A stretch of DNA of 64,000 bases, from NCBI GenBank assembly GCA_016712315.1, contig JADJRG010000019.1, positions 1 through 64,000 on the forward strand, written 5' to 3'. Shown in pieces: positions 21,519 through 30,657 of this stretch (position 1 is its first letter; each line of letters begins with the position of its first letter). Both the position numbers and the translations under genes were made by a program. This DNA is from Nannocystis sp. Lineage in GTDB: Bacteria > Myxococcota_A > Polyangia > Nannocystales > Nannocystaceae. The notes under the pieces were generated by a model. That model saw nothing but the letters and a program-made list of their open reading frames with translations, was not told the DNA's origin and ran no database searches.

Positions 21519-23024
21519 TCAAGAGCAAGGACGATTCGCCGTCGAGCCCGTAATCCGCGACCTGATCGACCCTTCGCAGACGACGAGGCGGCGCCGAACC
21601 TCGGCTAGGAGGTTCGTGAGCAGATTTTGGGGGCTCGCCTCGCCCAACTCCTTCAGGACAGCCTGGACGAGGGGTTGGCTCAGGAACGTGTCGGTGTTCG
21701 ACCAGAGCGCGGTATTCCGTATGCGGGTCCCGGCGTGATTCATCAGGTCGGGCGTAGGCTCGTCGTGGGCAATGTCGTTGCGAAGCTCGCGGACCTCTTT
21801 GAGCGCGACATCGAACTCTTTCAACGCAGCGCTCTGGAGGAAGTCGCGGGCAATGCGCGCGCCGGGACCGCCGTCGCCGTCGTAGACCCAGTACCAATCG
21901 ATACCGTCGACCGTCTCTTTCAACTCGAACGGGCGCTTCCGATCGTCGTCGGAGCCGTCACCGTGTTTGAGGAGTTTGTCGCCCGTCGGCGCTTCACCGC
22001 TCTTGACCTTGAAGTACCGACGCTTCTTCGGATCGGAGGAGCGCTCGACGCGCTCACCGAGTCTATCCCAGAGCGCAGCCTCGAAGAACGCTACAGTGCC
22101 GTGAACCGCTCTCGGGATGTCTCCCGCGCGAAGCGCCAGCTCAACGCGCAGCGCGGCCCGCACCGCCATACGCTCGTGGCTCAGGATGGAGAGGTCGCAA
22201 CCCGTCGGCAATGGCAGCGACGCGGCGAAGTGGGCGAGCCAGTGGATGACCTGCGTCCACTCCTGGCCGGGTGCACTTTCGAGGTGGCTCACCGCTCCCC
22301 ACGCCCCGAGCAGGTTGCCCTTCTCGACGAGCGACAGGGCATGCCAGCGTGCGCGGTAACCGGCCGCCGGGTGGAACTTCTCTTCGACAGCTCGATCCCC
22401 TTGGTTGGTGCGATCACCATCGGGCACCTCGAGCGCCGTGACCCTCTGCCTGCCAACGCAGTGCAGACGCACCATCTCATTGATGAGCTCGTTGGCCGCC
22501 GCGAGGCCGCCCGTCGTTGCCACAAACACGAGGTCATCCGGCTTCAGGTTGGCTGTGGCGAGACCGATGGCGTTCGACAGCGTGGCGACTACCGAGCGCC
22601 GAACGACCGAGTCGACCTCGTTCGACGGATCTTCGAGCTGTTCGTCTCCTGTTAGAAACGCTACGCGCGTCACGTTCTCTACGCCGCGATCGCGAAGTCG
22701 GCGCTCCATGAGCTCGCCCGCCAAGCGCGGATCTCTCGCACCCCGCCGCAACGTCTCGAAGATGAGCACCGACATTGGCAGCGAGGGAGCTAGGTGCTCG
22801 AGTACAGCGTCGAGCTTAGGCGAGCAGAGATGCAGATCTCCCTCGGGCAACACCTTTTTGAGGTCTCGACTCCTGCCCTTCGGGGCGTCGACCACTGCCC
22901 ACGAGCGCTCCTTGATGGCGTCGTGCAGCTTGCCGCAGGTGTTGCCGTCGAGCTTGTGCCGTTGATCGTTCGCGACGAGCTGCACGTCGGTGTGGCCCGC
23001 CGTCATCACGAGCAGCGTCGTCAT
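21519..23024 (-). CDS. CARF-HEPN ribonuclease, Csm6-like
   Basis: The product has 501 residues. The ATG overlaps the upstream stop as ATGA (23021-23024). The N-terminus (TTLLVMTAGHTDVQLV) is the first strand of a CARF domain, and FVATTGGLAAANELINEM (about residues 167-184) is its ligand-binding turn. A helical HEPN domain follows, with the catalytic RX4H motif RNDIAH (Arg415, His420). Csm6 and Csx1 proteins bind cyclic oligoadenylate made by Cas10 and then degrade RNA. Being last in the same operon as a GGDD-bearing Cas10 supports this job. The residues between the domains are divergent, so the exact family (Csm6, Csx1 or other) is not fixed. Confidence 0.8.
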   Translation of the reverse strand: MTTLLVMTAGHTDVQLVANDQRHKLDGNTCGKLHDAIKERSWAVVDAPKGRSRDLKKVLPEGDLHLCSPKLDAVLEHLAPSLPMSVLIFETLRRGARDPRLAGELMERRLRDRGVENVTRVAFLTGDEQLEDPSNEVDSVVRRSVVATLSNAIGLATANLKPDDLVFVATTGGLAAANELINEMVRLHCVGRQRVTALEVPDGDRTNQGDRAVEEKFHPAAGYRARWHALSLVEKGNLLGAWGAVSHLESAPGQEWTQVIHWLAHFAASLPLPTGCDLSILSHERMAVRAALRVELALRAGDIPRAVHGTVAFFEAALWDRLGERVERSSDPKKRRYFKVKSGEAPTGDKLLKHGDGSDDDRKRPFELKETVDGIDWYWVYDGDGGPGARIARDFLQSAALKEFDVALKEVRELRNDIAHDEPTPDLMNHAGTRIRNTALWSNTDTFLSQPLVQAVLKELGEASPQNLLTNLLAEVRRRLVVCEGSIRSRITGSTANRPCS

Positions 23025-25276
23025 GGCGACCTGCCGTTCTTGTAGCGGCGTTTGCGCGAGTGCTTGGCGCGCAAGTCCGTATGGAACGTGTAGATGTTCT
23101 CGTTGCCGTCGCGGTCTCTCGCTCGCGGGTAGTCCGCCGCGTTCGGATGGTTGCGGCAATGGATCGCGAGCCAATCGTCCTGTGTCGATGTCTTCTGGTG
23201 ATTCTTCATCACCCAGGTTGTGAGGTTGGTTTCGGGTTTCAGCGTCGGCGCCTTACCAGCTTCGTCGAGCAGCAGGAGCTGTTTGGCCTCGATGCGCACG
23301 CTGCCCCAGCCAAGCGGGCGCGCGTAGCCGAGCTTCGAGCAGTAGCCATCGGAGTGCGTGCCACCGAGCGCAATCCTGAACTGGTCGGGGCTGAGTGCGA
23401 CGAGGATTGCCGACAGCTCGGCGGCGTCGAGATCGCGGAAGCGCACGGTGAAGCGGAATTTGCGGCCAGGCTTCGACGCCTCGAGTGCGAGCGTGCTGCG
23501 GTCGTTCTTCTTGTTCGTATCGGAGTGGTCCTCGGCGACGGGGTTCTGCCGATCGAGGTAGAACTTGCGTCCCGCCAGTTCCCCGGGTGCGTCGTAGCCA
23601 GCCGCGTCTCCGTAGGTCACGAGCGTGGCATTATCCGACGGCCTCGACTGCGGGTGGTGCGGCTGTTTCAGGTAGTGCTCGACCGCACTCGGACGAGGCA
23701 TGCCGAGTTCTTTGAGGAAGGTCGGGCCGAGAAAGCGCTGCTCTTCGGTGTCGTTCTCGCCGACGATTTCGAGACCCGCGTTGACGAAGACGCGACCCAT
23801 GAGTTGCGCGTGGTCCTTCTCGCCGATGCCCGCGCTGCCGTCGTTGTCGCCGGTGTACCCAAAGAGCCGCCGAACCGCCGACAGGACCTTCGGTGCAGCA
23901 TCGCCGTCCTTCTCCCGCTCCTCGTCGAGCGGGAAGAGCTCACGCCGTTCGAGCCTCGGCGCGTCAGCGTCCTTGCGGACCGAGTCGGTGTAGGCCCAGC
24001 GGTAGTAGTAGTGCCAGCCGAGCGAGACGATGCACTTCTTCTCGGTGTCCCACTCGACCCAGATGAGATCGCCGGGCTGGAAGACCTCGTCGGTCACGGC
24101 CTTGAGGATGCGCGTTCGGGCGGCGTCACCCTTCACGGTATTGGGCACATCAGGGTGCCGCTCGGAGAAGTGGCCATGTTCGAGGTCGACGAGGTGCCGC
24201 ACCGTCGCGAGATAGCCCTCCTGCAACGAGGGCGAGAGTGTCGCCGTCTCGGTCGGCCCGTTCGGAGTGGCGGTAAGCTTCTTGTGCAGGTTGCGTTTGG
24301 AGTTGAGCTTCTCTCCTGCGCCCTGACCGCCTCGGTAGGCTGCTCCCCCTCCGTCATCGAAGCGGTAGTAGTTCGAACTCTGTTTGCGCCCCTTGTCGTA
24401 CCGGAGGTCCGTCGGCAGCAGATCGAGCTTCGTCGGCACGCGAACCCGCGTCTTGTCGTCGAGCGTCTTCATCTCGATGCCGTATTTCGGCACGCGAGCG
24501 ATGCGAGCGATGAGCCTCGGGTTCGCCTGGTTCGGGAAGAGCGCGTTTGGGCGGTACGAGTACGAGCGCTCGGCGACGCGCTCCATCGGAGCGCCCAGCA
24601 GCGCGCCAAGCTCGTGACGCAACAGGCCCTTCAGCGAGTCACCGGGGATGACCACCGGCCGCTTGCCCCACGGCGCGCGCAGCGGGCAGAGCACCGATTT
24701 CTTGTCCTTGAGTTGGCCGACGGTCGGGAGGTTCGCAGGTACGGGCCAGTCACTCTCGGCGTCGCCGACCTGACCGCGTTCCCAGCCGACGAGGAGCGGC
24801 GTAAGCGTCTCGAGCTCGAAGCGGACCTCTCCCGAGTGGCGGCCCTGGCTGCTCGTGCCGTCGTGCCATATGGGCGCGGCGGATTTCAGGTCCTGCGGGA
24901 GTGAGACGAAGCCGTAGGGCTTGCCGGGGAGAGGCTGCTCTCCACCGCCTTGGTGCTGGCCTCCTCGCTCGTGCTGGAACCCGCCGTGTCGAGGTTGCGG
25001 CTGCGCAGGTCTCGGCGCGACCGTCGCCGCGATGATCGTATCGCCACCGTCGATCGCTTCGAGCCCCGCTCCTCCGAGCTTCGCACGCACCTGCTCGATG
25101 TGCGTGTCCTTCGACGCGCAGATGATGAACTCGGTGGCGACGGAGGTGCCGACGATTTCGAGGTGGGGCATCCCGAGCTGGTTGCTCTTCAGCTTGTTGA
25201 TCTCGCTCTGGTCACGCGGCTTGCCGTCGAGCGTCTTGACGCGGATGCGGTGCTGCTTGTCGGGTTTTCCGGGCAT
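23021..25276 (-). CDS. Large Cas7-like RAMP protein, TIGR03986 type (Cas7-insertion)
   Basis: The product has 751 residues. It begins MPGKPDKQHRIRVK at 25276, sharing one base with the upstream stop (TGATG). A GKPYGFVSLPQDL segment followed by RFELETLTPLLVGWERG and VVIPGDSLKGLLRHELGALL gives the classic Cas7 'target site then IPGSSLKG' signature, and GTHSDGYCSKLGYARPLGWG is a Gly-rich RAMP loop near the C-terminus. A large insert lies between them (about 240-560). This matches the TIGR03986 CRISPR-associated RAMP family and the 'Cas7 with insertion' subunit of type III-D variant complexes. It would form part of the crRNA-binding backbone. Confidence 0.8.
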   Translation of the reverse strand: MPGKPDKQHRIRVKTLDGKPRDQSEINKLKSNQLGMPHLEIVGTSVATEFIICASKDTHIEQVRAKLGGAGLEAIDGGDTIIAATVAPRPAQPQPRHGGFQHERGGQHQGGGEQPLPGKPYGFVSLPQDLKSAAPIWHDGTSSQGRHSGEVRFELETLTPLLVGWERGQVGDAESDWPVPANLPTVGQLKDKKSVLCPLRAPWGKRPVVIPGDSLKGLLRHELGALLGAPMERVAERSYSYRPNALFPNQANPRLIARIARVPKYGIEMKTLDDKTRVRVPTKLDLLPTDLRYDKGRKQSSNYYRFDDGGGAAYRGGQGAGEKLNSKRNLHKKLTATPNGPTETATLSPSLQEGYLATVRHLVDLEHGHFSERHPDVPNTVKGDAARTRILKAVTDEVFQPGDLIWVEWDTEKKCIVSLGWHYYYRWAYTDSVRKDADAPRLERRELFPLDEEREKDGDAAPKVLSAVRRLFGYTGDNDGSAGIGEKDHAQLMGRVFVNAGLEIVGENDTEEQRFLGPTFLKELGMPRPSAVEHYLKQPHHPQSRPSDNATLVTYGDAAGYDAPGELAGRKFYLDRQNPVAEDHSDTNKKNDRSTLALEASKPGRKFRFTVRFRDLDAAELSAILVALSPDQFRIALGGTHSDGYCSKLGYARPLGWGSVRIEAKQLLLLDEAGKAPTLKPETNLTTWVMKNHQKTSTQDDWLAIHCRNHPNAADYPRARDRDGNENIYTFHTDLRAKHSRKRRYKNGRSP

Positions 25277-27159
25277 CAGCGCTGCTCCTGAGTGAGGGTG
25301 AAGCCGAGCACCTTGTCGCCGCTGTGCCACTCGCGGAGGAGCACCTTGCCCTGGCCGGTGTTGGCCGATGAGAAACGCCGGAAGCCGTGCAGCCATGCGG
25401 GCGTGTGGACTACGCGGGTCTGTTTCGCGCCGTCGGCTTTCTCGTCGAGTTCCTCGATGAGAACGAACCGCGGGCCGGTCGACGTGCGGACGGCACGCCA
25501 GACCGCGCGCTCGGCGTAGAACGCGATCTCCTCAACCTGAAGCTTGTCGTCCTTAGCGGGCCACGCCCTGCCGAAGGATGCGGGCGGCGTCCGCAGGCCG
25601 AGGTCGATGGTCGGATCGCACCACCACGCGACGAGCTTCTCGCCCAGCGCCGCCTTCGCGACCTCGGCAGCGGCTCCGAGCGTCAGCTCCTCGGCGATCG
25701 TGCCGGTCTTCGTGCGCACCCAAACATCGGCGGCGGCGGGGCGGTCGATGAAGGTGCGCTGCGCGCGCCCGCCGTTCTTCACCTGCTCTGTGGGCTCCTT
25801 CGGCGGAGTCCAGTCCCGCACCTTCGTCACGTCGTCCGTTGCCCACGGCTTCGCCTGCCAGTGCCCGGCGCCTGCACCACGCGTCTTGTGTCCGCCGACC
25901 GGAAGATGCCCGAGCGCGCCAAGCGCGACCTGACGATCGACGAGCTTTACCAGCGGCTCGACCTCTTCACGCGTCGCGCCTTCGACGACGATGCGCACCG
26001 GGAACGTGCCCCGGAGCACGCGCACCGCGTCGCGCTTGGCGCTGCCGTACGAGCCCGCCGAGAACTCGTCCTCCGCGTGCATATGCAGTTTGGCCGCCGC
26101 CCACTCGCCTTCAGCATTCGCATCGCGAATGAGGATGCGGCTGCTCCGGCTGACGGTTCCGAACGCCTTCCCGGCCAGGTCGTCTTCGCCGACCTTGCCC
26201 TGCACGATGTGCGGGTCCTTGATGACGCGGCCTTCCGCGCGCTCCTGGCGCGAGAAGGCATGACGCAGCGGGCCGCGCACGCTCGCACCAGGAAGTAGCG
26301 GACGACCACCGTCCATGAGCATCGCCCGATCGGTGGCCAGCGCGTCGGGCGTCTGCGCCTCGATCGCCCACGCGGGCTTGCCCCACAGGCCGTCCCCCGT
26401 CGGCTGCGCCGTGCGCTCGGTGTCGTGCGGACCGACGGCGAGGCCCCAGGCGGCCTCGCTGGGCTCGGGCTTGTACTCACCGAACGAGACGCTCACGTCG
26501 AGCGTGCGGAAATACCACGAGTGCGTTGGCGAGACGACCGGCACGGAGCCGAGCGCAGCGGGTAAAGTCGCGCGGCCCGACTGCACCCACACCTCGTAGG
26601 CCGCGTTGTCGAAACGATACGCCTTCAACTCGTCGAGGTGGCACCAGCCGAGCCCGCGCGCGGCACCGCCACCGAGCCAGCAGCGCCCCTTGGCCCAGTG
26701 CTCGGCCAGCACGTAGCCGAGGATGCCCTCGGCCTCGGTGAACTCGGCGTCATCGTGCGCATACGAGCGATCGACGCGAAAGCTGAGCTGCCACTTCGTA
26801 CCTGCGGGCATGACCTCGCGATCGTAGAGGACCCCGCGCGCCCGCGCGCCGGTCTTGTGGCGAATGCCGACGCCTGCACGAACGCTCGGAACACCCGTCG
26901 TCTTCGCGTCCGCGAATTCCCATGCCGAGCGACGCAGCACTCCATGCTCGATGTCATCGGAGACCGCGCGCGGTAGGGGTTTGAAGAAGCGTTTGGCCAT
27001 TGCGACGGCGGCTCCTTTGAGACCCCGCCCTACGAGCCTCGGCTCTCCGTCGACGAGCGCAAAGGGCTGGTCGGCGCTGGTCTCGCGATCGAGGCCCGAC
27101 ACCGAGAGCGCCGAGTCTTGCACGAGGGTGGCAGTGAACAGAGTGAGCTTCATGGTCAT
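25276..27159 (-). CDS. Double Cas7 (Cas7-2x) RAMP protein
   Basis: The product has 627 residues. The ATG overlaps the upstream stop (ATGA, 27156-27159). Two Cas7 units lie in tandem. The first has GRGLKGAAVAMAKRF, VGIRHKTGARARGVLYDREV and the loop GGGAARGLGW (about 165-175). The second has LLPGASVRGPLRHAFSRQER, SRILIRDA, HAEDEFSAG and the loop GGHKTRGAGAGHW (about 430-445). Each unit carries a conserved acidic residue of the type that cleaves target RNA in Csm3/Cmr4, but I cannot assign the catalytic one with certainty. The last 150 residues are an extra domain. This duplication is a hallmark of type III-Dv complexes. Confidence 0.8.
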   Translation of the reverse strand: MTMKLTLFTATLVQDSALSVSGLDRETSADQPFALVDGEPRLVGRGLKGAAVAMAKRFFKPLPRAVSDDIEHGVLRRSAWEFADAKTTGVPSVRAGVGIRHKTGARARGVLYDREVMPAGTKWQLSFRVDRSYAHDDAEFTEAEGILGYVLAEHWAKGRCWLGGGAARGLGWCHLDELKAYRFDNAAYEVWVQSGRATLPAALGSVPVVSPTHSWYFRTLDVSVSFGEYKPEPSEAAWGLAVGPHDTERTAQPTGDGLWGKPAWAIEAQTPDALATDRAMLMDGGRPLLPGASVRGPLRHAFSRQERAEGRVIKDPHIVQGKVGEDDLAGKAFGTVSRSSRILIRDANAEGEWAAAKLHMHAEDEFSAGSYGSAKRDAVRVLRGTFPVRIVVEGATREEVEPLVKLVDRQVALGALGHLPVGGHKTRGAGAGHWQAKPWATDDVTKVRDWTPPKEPTEQVKNGGRAQRTFIDRPAAADVWVRTKTGTIAEELTLGAAAEVAKAALGEKLVAWWCDPTIDLGLRTPPASFGRAWPAKDDKLQVEEIAFYAERAVWRAVRTSTGPRFVLIEELDEKADGAKQTRVVHTPAWLHGFRRFSSANTGQGKVLLREWHSGDKVLGFTLTQEQR

Positions 27160-29111
27160 CGTGCCCCCGTGGTCTTTTCACGTAGCATGGCGCGCAGCCA
27201 GCGCACGAAGAGGTGCGCGTGAAGAGCGCGCTGCTTCGGCTGCACCGCTCTGTCGTTGAGCTTGTCGAGGATCGCCTTCGCGTCCTTGTGCTCCCAGCTC
27301 TTGCCGCCCGCCGTCGTGGGGTTGAGACGGCTCGTGAGCGCGCGTGCGTCGTCGGCATCCAACTCTTTGACGAGATCGAACCACTGCGACAGGCTCGGTG
27401 GCTTCTGCCCGTTCCCATCCTTCCTGTCGGGCTCTGCCAGCGAGCCGTGCCCCCTTAACCATTTCTGGGTCGTGGTGGCAATAGGTTCATCCGCGACGTC
27501 AGCGACAGGCGTCGGTGGAGCAGTCGTGCCGACCTCGCTCGTCACGCCGGGCAACGCAGCGTCGATGCGGAAGCGCCCAAAGCCCTCGTGCGTGCGCTCG
27601 CCGAGCCAATTGTTCTTGGCAGCGCGCTGCGCGAGCTTCGCGACGCCCGCGCCCGACAACTCGAAGACCGATCCACGCCGAACGGCGGCTGCGGGCATGC
27701 GCCAGAGTCGGGAGGTGCCGTTGAAGCCGTGGATCATCACGCTGTCTTGAAGCAACCTGCCGAGCTGCACATCGTCGCCCAGCAGGTCCTTTAGAGCAGC
27801 TTTGTCGAGCGCCGTGCGCCAGCGCAGATGCTCATCCCGCACGAGCAGATCCGACGTGAGCGTCAGCAGCGCCTTGGACTCGGCCTTCGTGGCGGGCGGA
27901 TCGCCAGACCACGCGAGCTGCGCCACCTCAACCGCTGCCCCAGCACGCCCCACGCGCAGCCAGCGTTGCCCTCGCAGCACGGGTCCGAGCTTCTCTGCGA
28001 GCTTCTTCAGCTCGTCAGACGAGCCATGAAGCTCCGCCAAGAAGTGCGTCTCCTCGACGATCTGCTCGATGGCGAAGAGCGAGGCATCGGCCTGCTTGGG
28101 ATCGGGCCTCCCGTTGCGCAGCCGCACCCGGCGCGCGGGACGGAACGTGGTCCACGCCGAACTCGCGTTCTCGCGGTAGACAAAGAGGTCGTCCTCGGGG
28201 CGCTTGAGCTTCGCCTCCGCGCTCCACCCATCGAGGCGCTTCGTCGGCGCGGTCGGCTGCGCCCACCAGGGCAAGTCACCTGCCGCACCTTCCGGCTTCT
28301 CGCTCAGGAGCGACAGCGGCGCGGGCAATACCTCCACGCCATCGAGCCTCGCGGGCGCGTGCGGCAGCGGCAGCGCATCGCTCACCGACACCTTCCCGGA
28401 CGTGAGCAGCGTGGCCGTCGCGTGATCGCCCTCGGCGATCAGCCACGCGGCGACCGCGCCGAGCAGCGTGCGGCCGGGCACGAAGGCGAGGCTCGGGATC
28501 AGGTTGTCGGGCGTCGCCGTCGCCGTGATGCAGAGCGGGTCGCGGCTCTTTAGGAGCAGCACGAGGCGGCCCGTCGACGCGCCAATCTTCCGCGACGGGC
28601 TCGCCACTTCAGCGTGCGTGAGCGTGAGTGTGACCCGCCCGGCTCCAGTGGAGCGACCACCACCGAGCGCGTCGACCTCCTGCACGAGCCTCTTCAGCGT
28701 GTCGAGCTGGCTTGAGGGCAGCTCAACCTCGCCGACGAGCTTCGTCCCCTTGGGCACGTATTCGATGACCCGCAGCGTGTCGTCCTTCGGCGCGCGGTTG
28801 TCAAAGGCCTCGCGTGCGGTCGACCGCCAGATCCGGCACTCGGGGTTGTCCTGCGCGTAGAGCGAAGTGAAGACTGCGCGTTGCTGCTCGCCACCGGCCC
28901 GACCGAAGAACTTTCCGGCCTCCTCGTCGCCACGCAGCCTTCGCGCGGCGTCGCGCAGGACGCCCTCGACGTGGGAAGACCAGATGACGGGACGGTCGCG
29001 TCGATCGCGCGCGACGAGCGAATCGATGCCGCCGCCACCCGAGCCTGAGCCGAGGTGGGCATCCGAGTCGAACTCGGCGGTGAGCGTCTGGCGAACCCAC
29101 TTCTCAGACAT
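27156..29111 (-). CDS. Cas7-Cas5(Csx10-like)-Cas11-like fusion
   Basis: I choose MSEKWVRQTL at 29111, which overlaps the cas10 stop by 8 bases, giving 651 residues. Residues about 1-165 look like Cas7 (TLTAEFDSDAHLGSGSG, then IDSLVARDRRDRPVIWSSHV). A second RAMP domain from about 175 resembles Csx10/Cas5: LVLLLKSRDPLCITA, LIPSLAFVPGRTLLGAVAAW, VSVSDALPLPHAP, with a G-loop ERTHEGFGRFRI near 530. The last 75 residues are all-helical (WFDLVKELDADDARALTSRL onward) and could be a fused Cas11 small subunit. This three-part fusion is what type III-Dv complexes carry, and it explains the lack of separate cas5 and cas11 genes. Confidence 0.75.
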   Translation of the reverse strand: MSEKWVRQTLTAEFDSDAHLGSGSGGGGIDSLVARDRRDRPVIWSSHVEGVLRDAARRLRGDEEAGKFFGRAGGEQQRAVFTSLYAQDNPECRIWRSTAREAFDNRAPKDDTLRVIEYVPKGTKLVGEVELPSSQLDTLKRLVQEVDALGGGRSTGAGRVTLTLTHAEVASPSRKIGASTGRLVLLLKSRDPLCITATATPDNLIPSLAFVPGRTLLGAVAAWLIAEGDHATATLLTSGKVSVSDALPLPHAPARLDGVEVLPAPLSLLSEKPEGAAGDLPWWAQPTAPTKRLDGWSAEAKLKRPEDDLFVYRENASSAWTTFRPARRVRLRNGRPDPKQADASLFAIEQIVEETHFLAELHGSSDELKKLAEKLGPVLRGQRWLRVGRAGAAVEVAQLAWSGDPPATKAESKALLTLTSDLLVRDEHLRWRTALDKAALKDLLGDDVQLGRLLQDSVMIHGFNGTSRLWRMPAAAVRRGSVFELSGAGVAKLAQRAAKNNWLGERTHEGFGRFRIDAALPGVTSEVGTTAPPTPVADVADEPIATTTQKWLRGHGSLAEPDRKDGNGQKPPSLSQWFDLVKELDADDARALTSRLNPTTAGGKSWEHKDAKAILDKLNDRAVQPKQRALHAHLFVRWLRAMLREKTTGAR

Positions 29112-30609
29112 GCGCGGCCTCCCGCTCGTTGTCGGCGCGCTCGGTATTGCGACCGAGGCGACCAATCTCGGTGATCTCGATGAGATCGAGCAGCGCGGTG
29201 ATCGACGCATTCCCTACTCGTCGCCACGGCTCCTTCACGCCCGCTTCGGCGAGCGGTCCTCTCGCCTCCTGCGGCAGCTCGGCGAACGCCAGTTCCGAGA
29301 GCGCGCGACCTCGTGAAAGCTGGTCGACAAGGTAGCGAAGCTGCGAGCGCGGCGCGCATGCGAGCTGCTGGGCCCCGCGCACCAGTCCTTGCAGCGAGTC
29401 GAGTCGTCCATCCCCGAGCACATCGACGGGCCGCTGCGAGAGCACGCGCAGCTCGTTGCCGCCACCACGCAGCCAATGGCGCCGGCGCACCTCTTCGGAA
29501 TCATCAACCCACGCGCTGCTAAACACCGCCCAGTCGACGACGGAGCGCTTCGCGTCTTCATCCTTGAACCCACGGAAGCGGCGCTTCGCGGAGCTGGCGA
29601 GCTGCTCGACGACCTGGTGCAGCCGGTGGACGGGGATGGTGTGCTTGGCGAACACCACGCCGACCCCGAGCGTCAGCTTGAAGCCGGTGCTGCTCTTCTG
29701 GAGCGCATCAAGCTCGCCGCAGAGCGTGACCACGAACGGTAGTGCGAGCTCCGCGCGGGTCACGAGCAGGAGGTCGTCGCCACCCAGCATCAGCGGGATG
29801 AGCGGCGCTCGGCCCGTGTCGGGGCAGTGCGTGTCGATGGCCTTCTGCACCGCACGTCGCAAGAGTACACGGTTGCGATGAAAGAACGCGGCGCGCTCGC
29901 TGTCGGTCTTTCCGGCGCCGCTACCGACGCCGACGCCGTTGCCGTCGGCGTGGATGAGCGCGAGGTAGCCGTCTCCGACCAGCTCCTTCAGCTCTTGCAC
30001 CCGTTTCAACGTCTTGAGCTTGGTCGTTTCGCTCAGCAGGCTCGCGACATCGACCGCCGTACCGTTTTCGGTGTTCTTCGCTGCCTCGTGTCGCTGGGCG
30101 ACGTCCAGCGACACGGCGAGGTGCTCGTCGCCTTGCTCGACGATGGCCGACGCGAGCCCGCGCCCAGTCCACTCGCAGGGAGCGAGCACCGGCAGCTCGG
30201 TCGAGAGATGAACCCGGCTCTCGTCAGGTGGCTGGCCATCGAGGCAGACGCGAAAGCGCAGGCCCGGCAGGTTCGAGCGCAGGAGGCGCCCGGCCGCCTG
30301 GGAGAATGCCTCCGCGCCGCTCGCGAACTGAGCCTCGAAGTGCCCACCGTCGCGCGAGAGGATGCCCGCCTTCGCGTCAGCGGCGGGATCATCGTAGTAC
30401 TGAAGCGGATCTCTCTCATCGGCACACGGATACGCCTCGTTGATCGGTGCGAGCATCCAGCCGCGCCCGGTGTCTCGCGCCAGCTTCGGCAGCGCGACGC
30501 GCAGGGTCTCGCCGAGGAGCGCGTTGGCGCCGACCATCGCCCTCAGGCGCGGCATGGCGAAGAGCCACGTCTGCACGCGTGACAACTCGATGTGGACTCG
30601 CCGACTCAT
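29104..30609 (-). CDS. cas10: Cas10, GGDD cyclase intact, no HD nuclease domain
   Basis: I start at ATG 30609, which has a strong ribosome binding site (GGAGGAAG, 8 bases upstream); an upstream ATG at 30627 is possible. The product has 501 residues. The N-terminus (VHIELSRVQTWLFAMPRLRA) is the Cas10 palm 1 opening. ALIHADGNGVG (about 217-227) and LMLGGDDLLLV (GGDD at 276-279) form the palm 2 active site that makes cyclic oligoadenylate. No HD motif precedes palm 1, so ssDNA cutting by an HD domain is absent, as in many III-D systems. It is the first gene of a five-gene operon with overlapping ends. Only 48 bases separate it from the upstream lipoprotein gene. Confidence 0.85.
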   Translation of the reverse strand: MSRRVHIELSRVQTWLFAMPRLRAMVGANALLGETLRVALPKLARDTGRGWMLAPINEAYPCADERDPLQYYDDPAADAKAGILSRDGGHFEAQFASGAEAFSQAAGRLLRSNLPGLRFRVCLDGQPPDESRVHLSTELPVLAPCEWTGRGLASAIVEQGDEHLAVSLDVAQRHEAAKNTENGTAVDVASLLSETTKLKTLKRVQELKELVGDGYLALIHADGNGVGVGSGAGKTDSERAAFFHRNRVLLRRAVQKAIDTHCPDTGRAPLIPLMLGGDDLLLVTRAELALPFVVTLCGELDALQKSSTGFKLTLGVGVVFAKHTIPVHRLHQVVEQLASSAKRRFRGFKDEDAKRSVVDWAVFSSAWVDDSEEVRRRHWLRGGGNELRVLSQRPVDVLGDGRLDSLQGLVRGAQQLACAPRSQLRYLVDQLSRGRALSELAFAELPQEARGPLAEAGVKEPWRRVGNASITALLDLIEITEIGRLGRNTERADNEREAAHV

Positions 30610-30657
30610 GCGCACTTCCTCCTCCAAGCACTCTAATCTGCCTACTAAAGCGCTTAC

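Noticed and set aside
21519..30609. Type III-A or III-B assignment
   Set aside because: There are no separate Csm2-5 or Cmr1,3-6 genes, no HD domain in Cas10, and the fused RAMP proteins fit III-D variants better.
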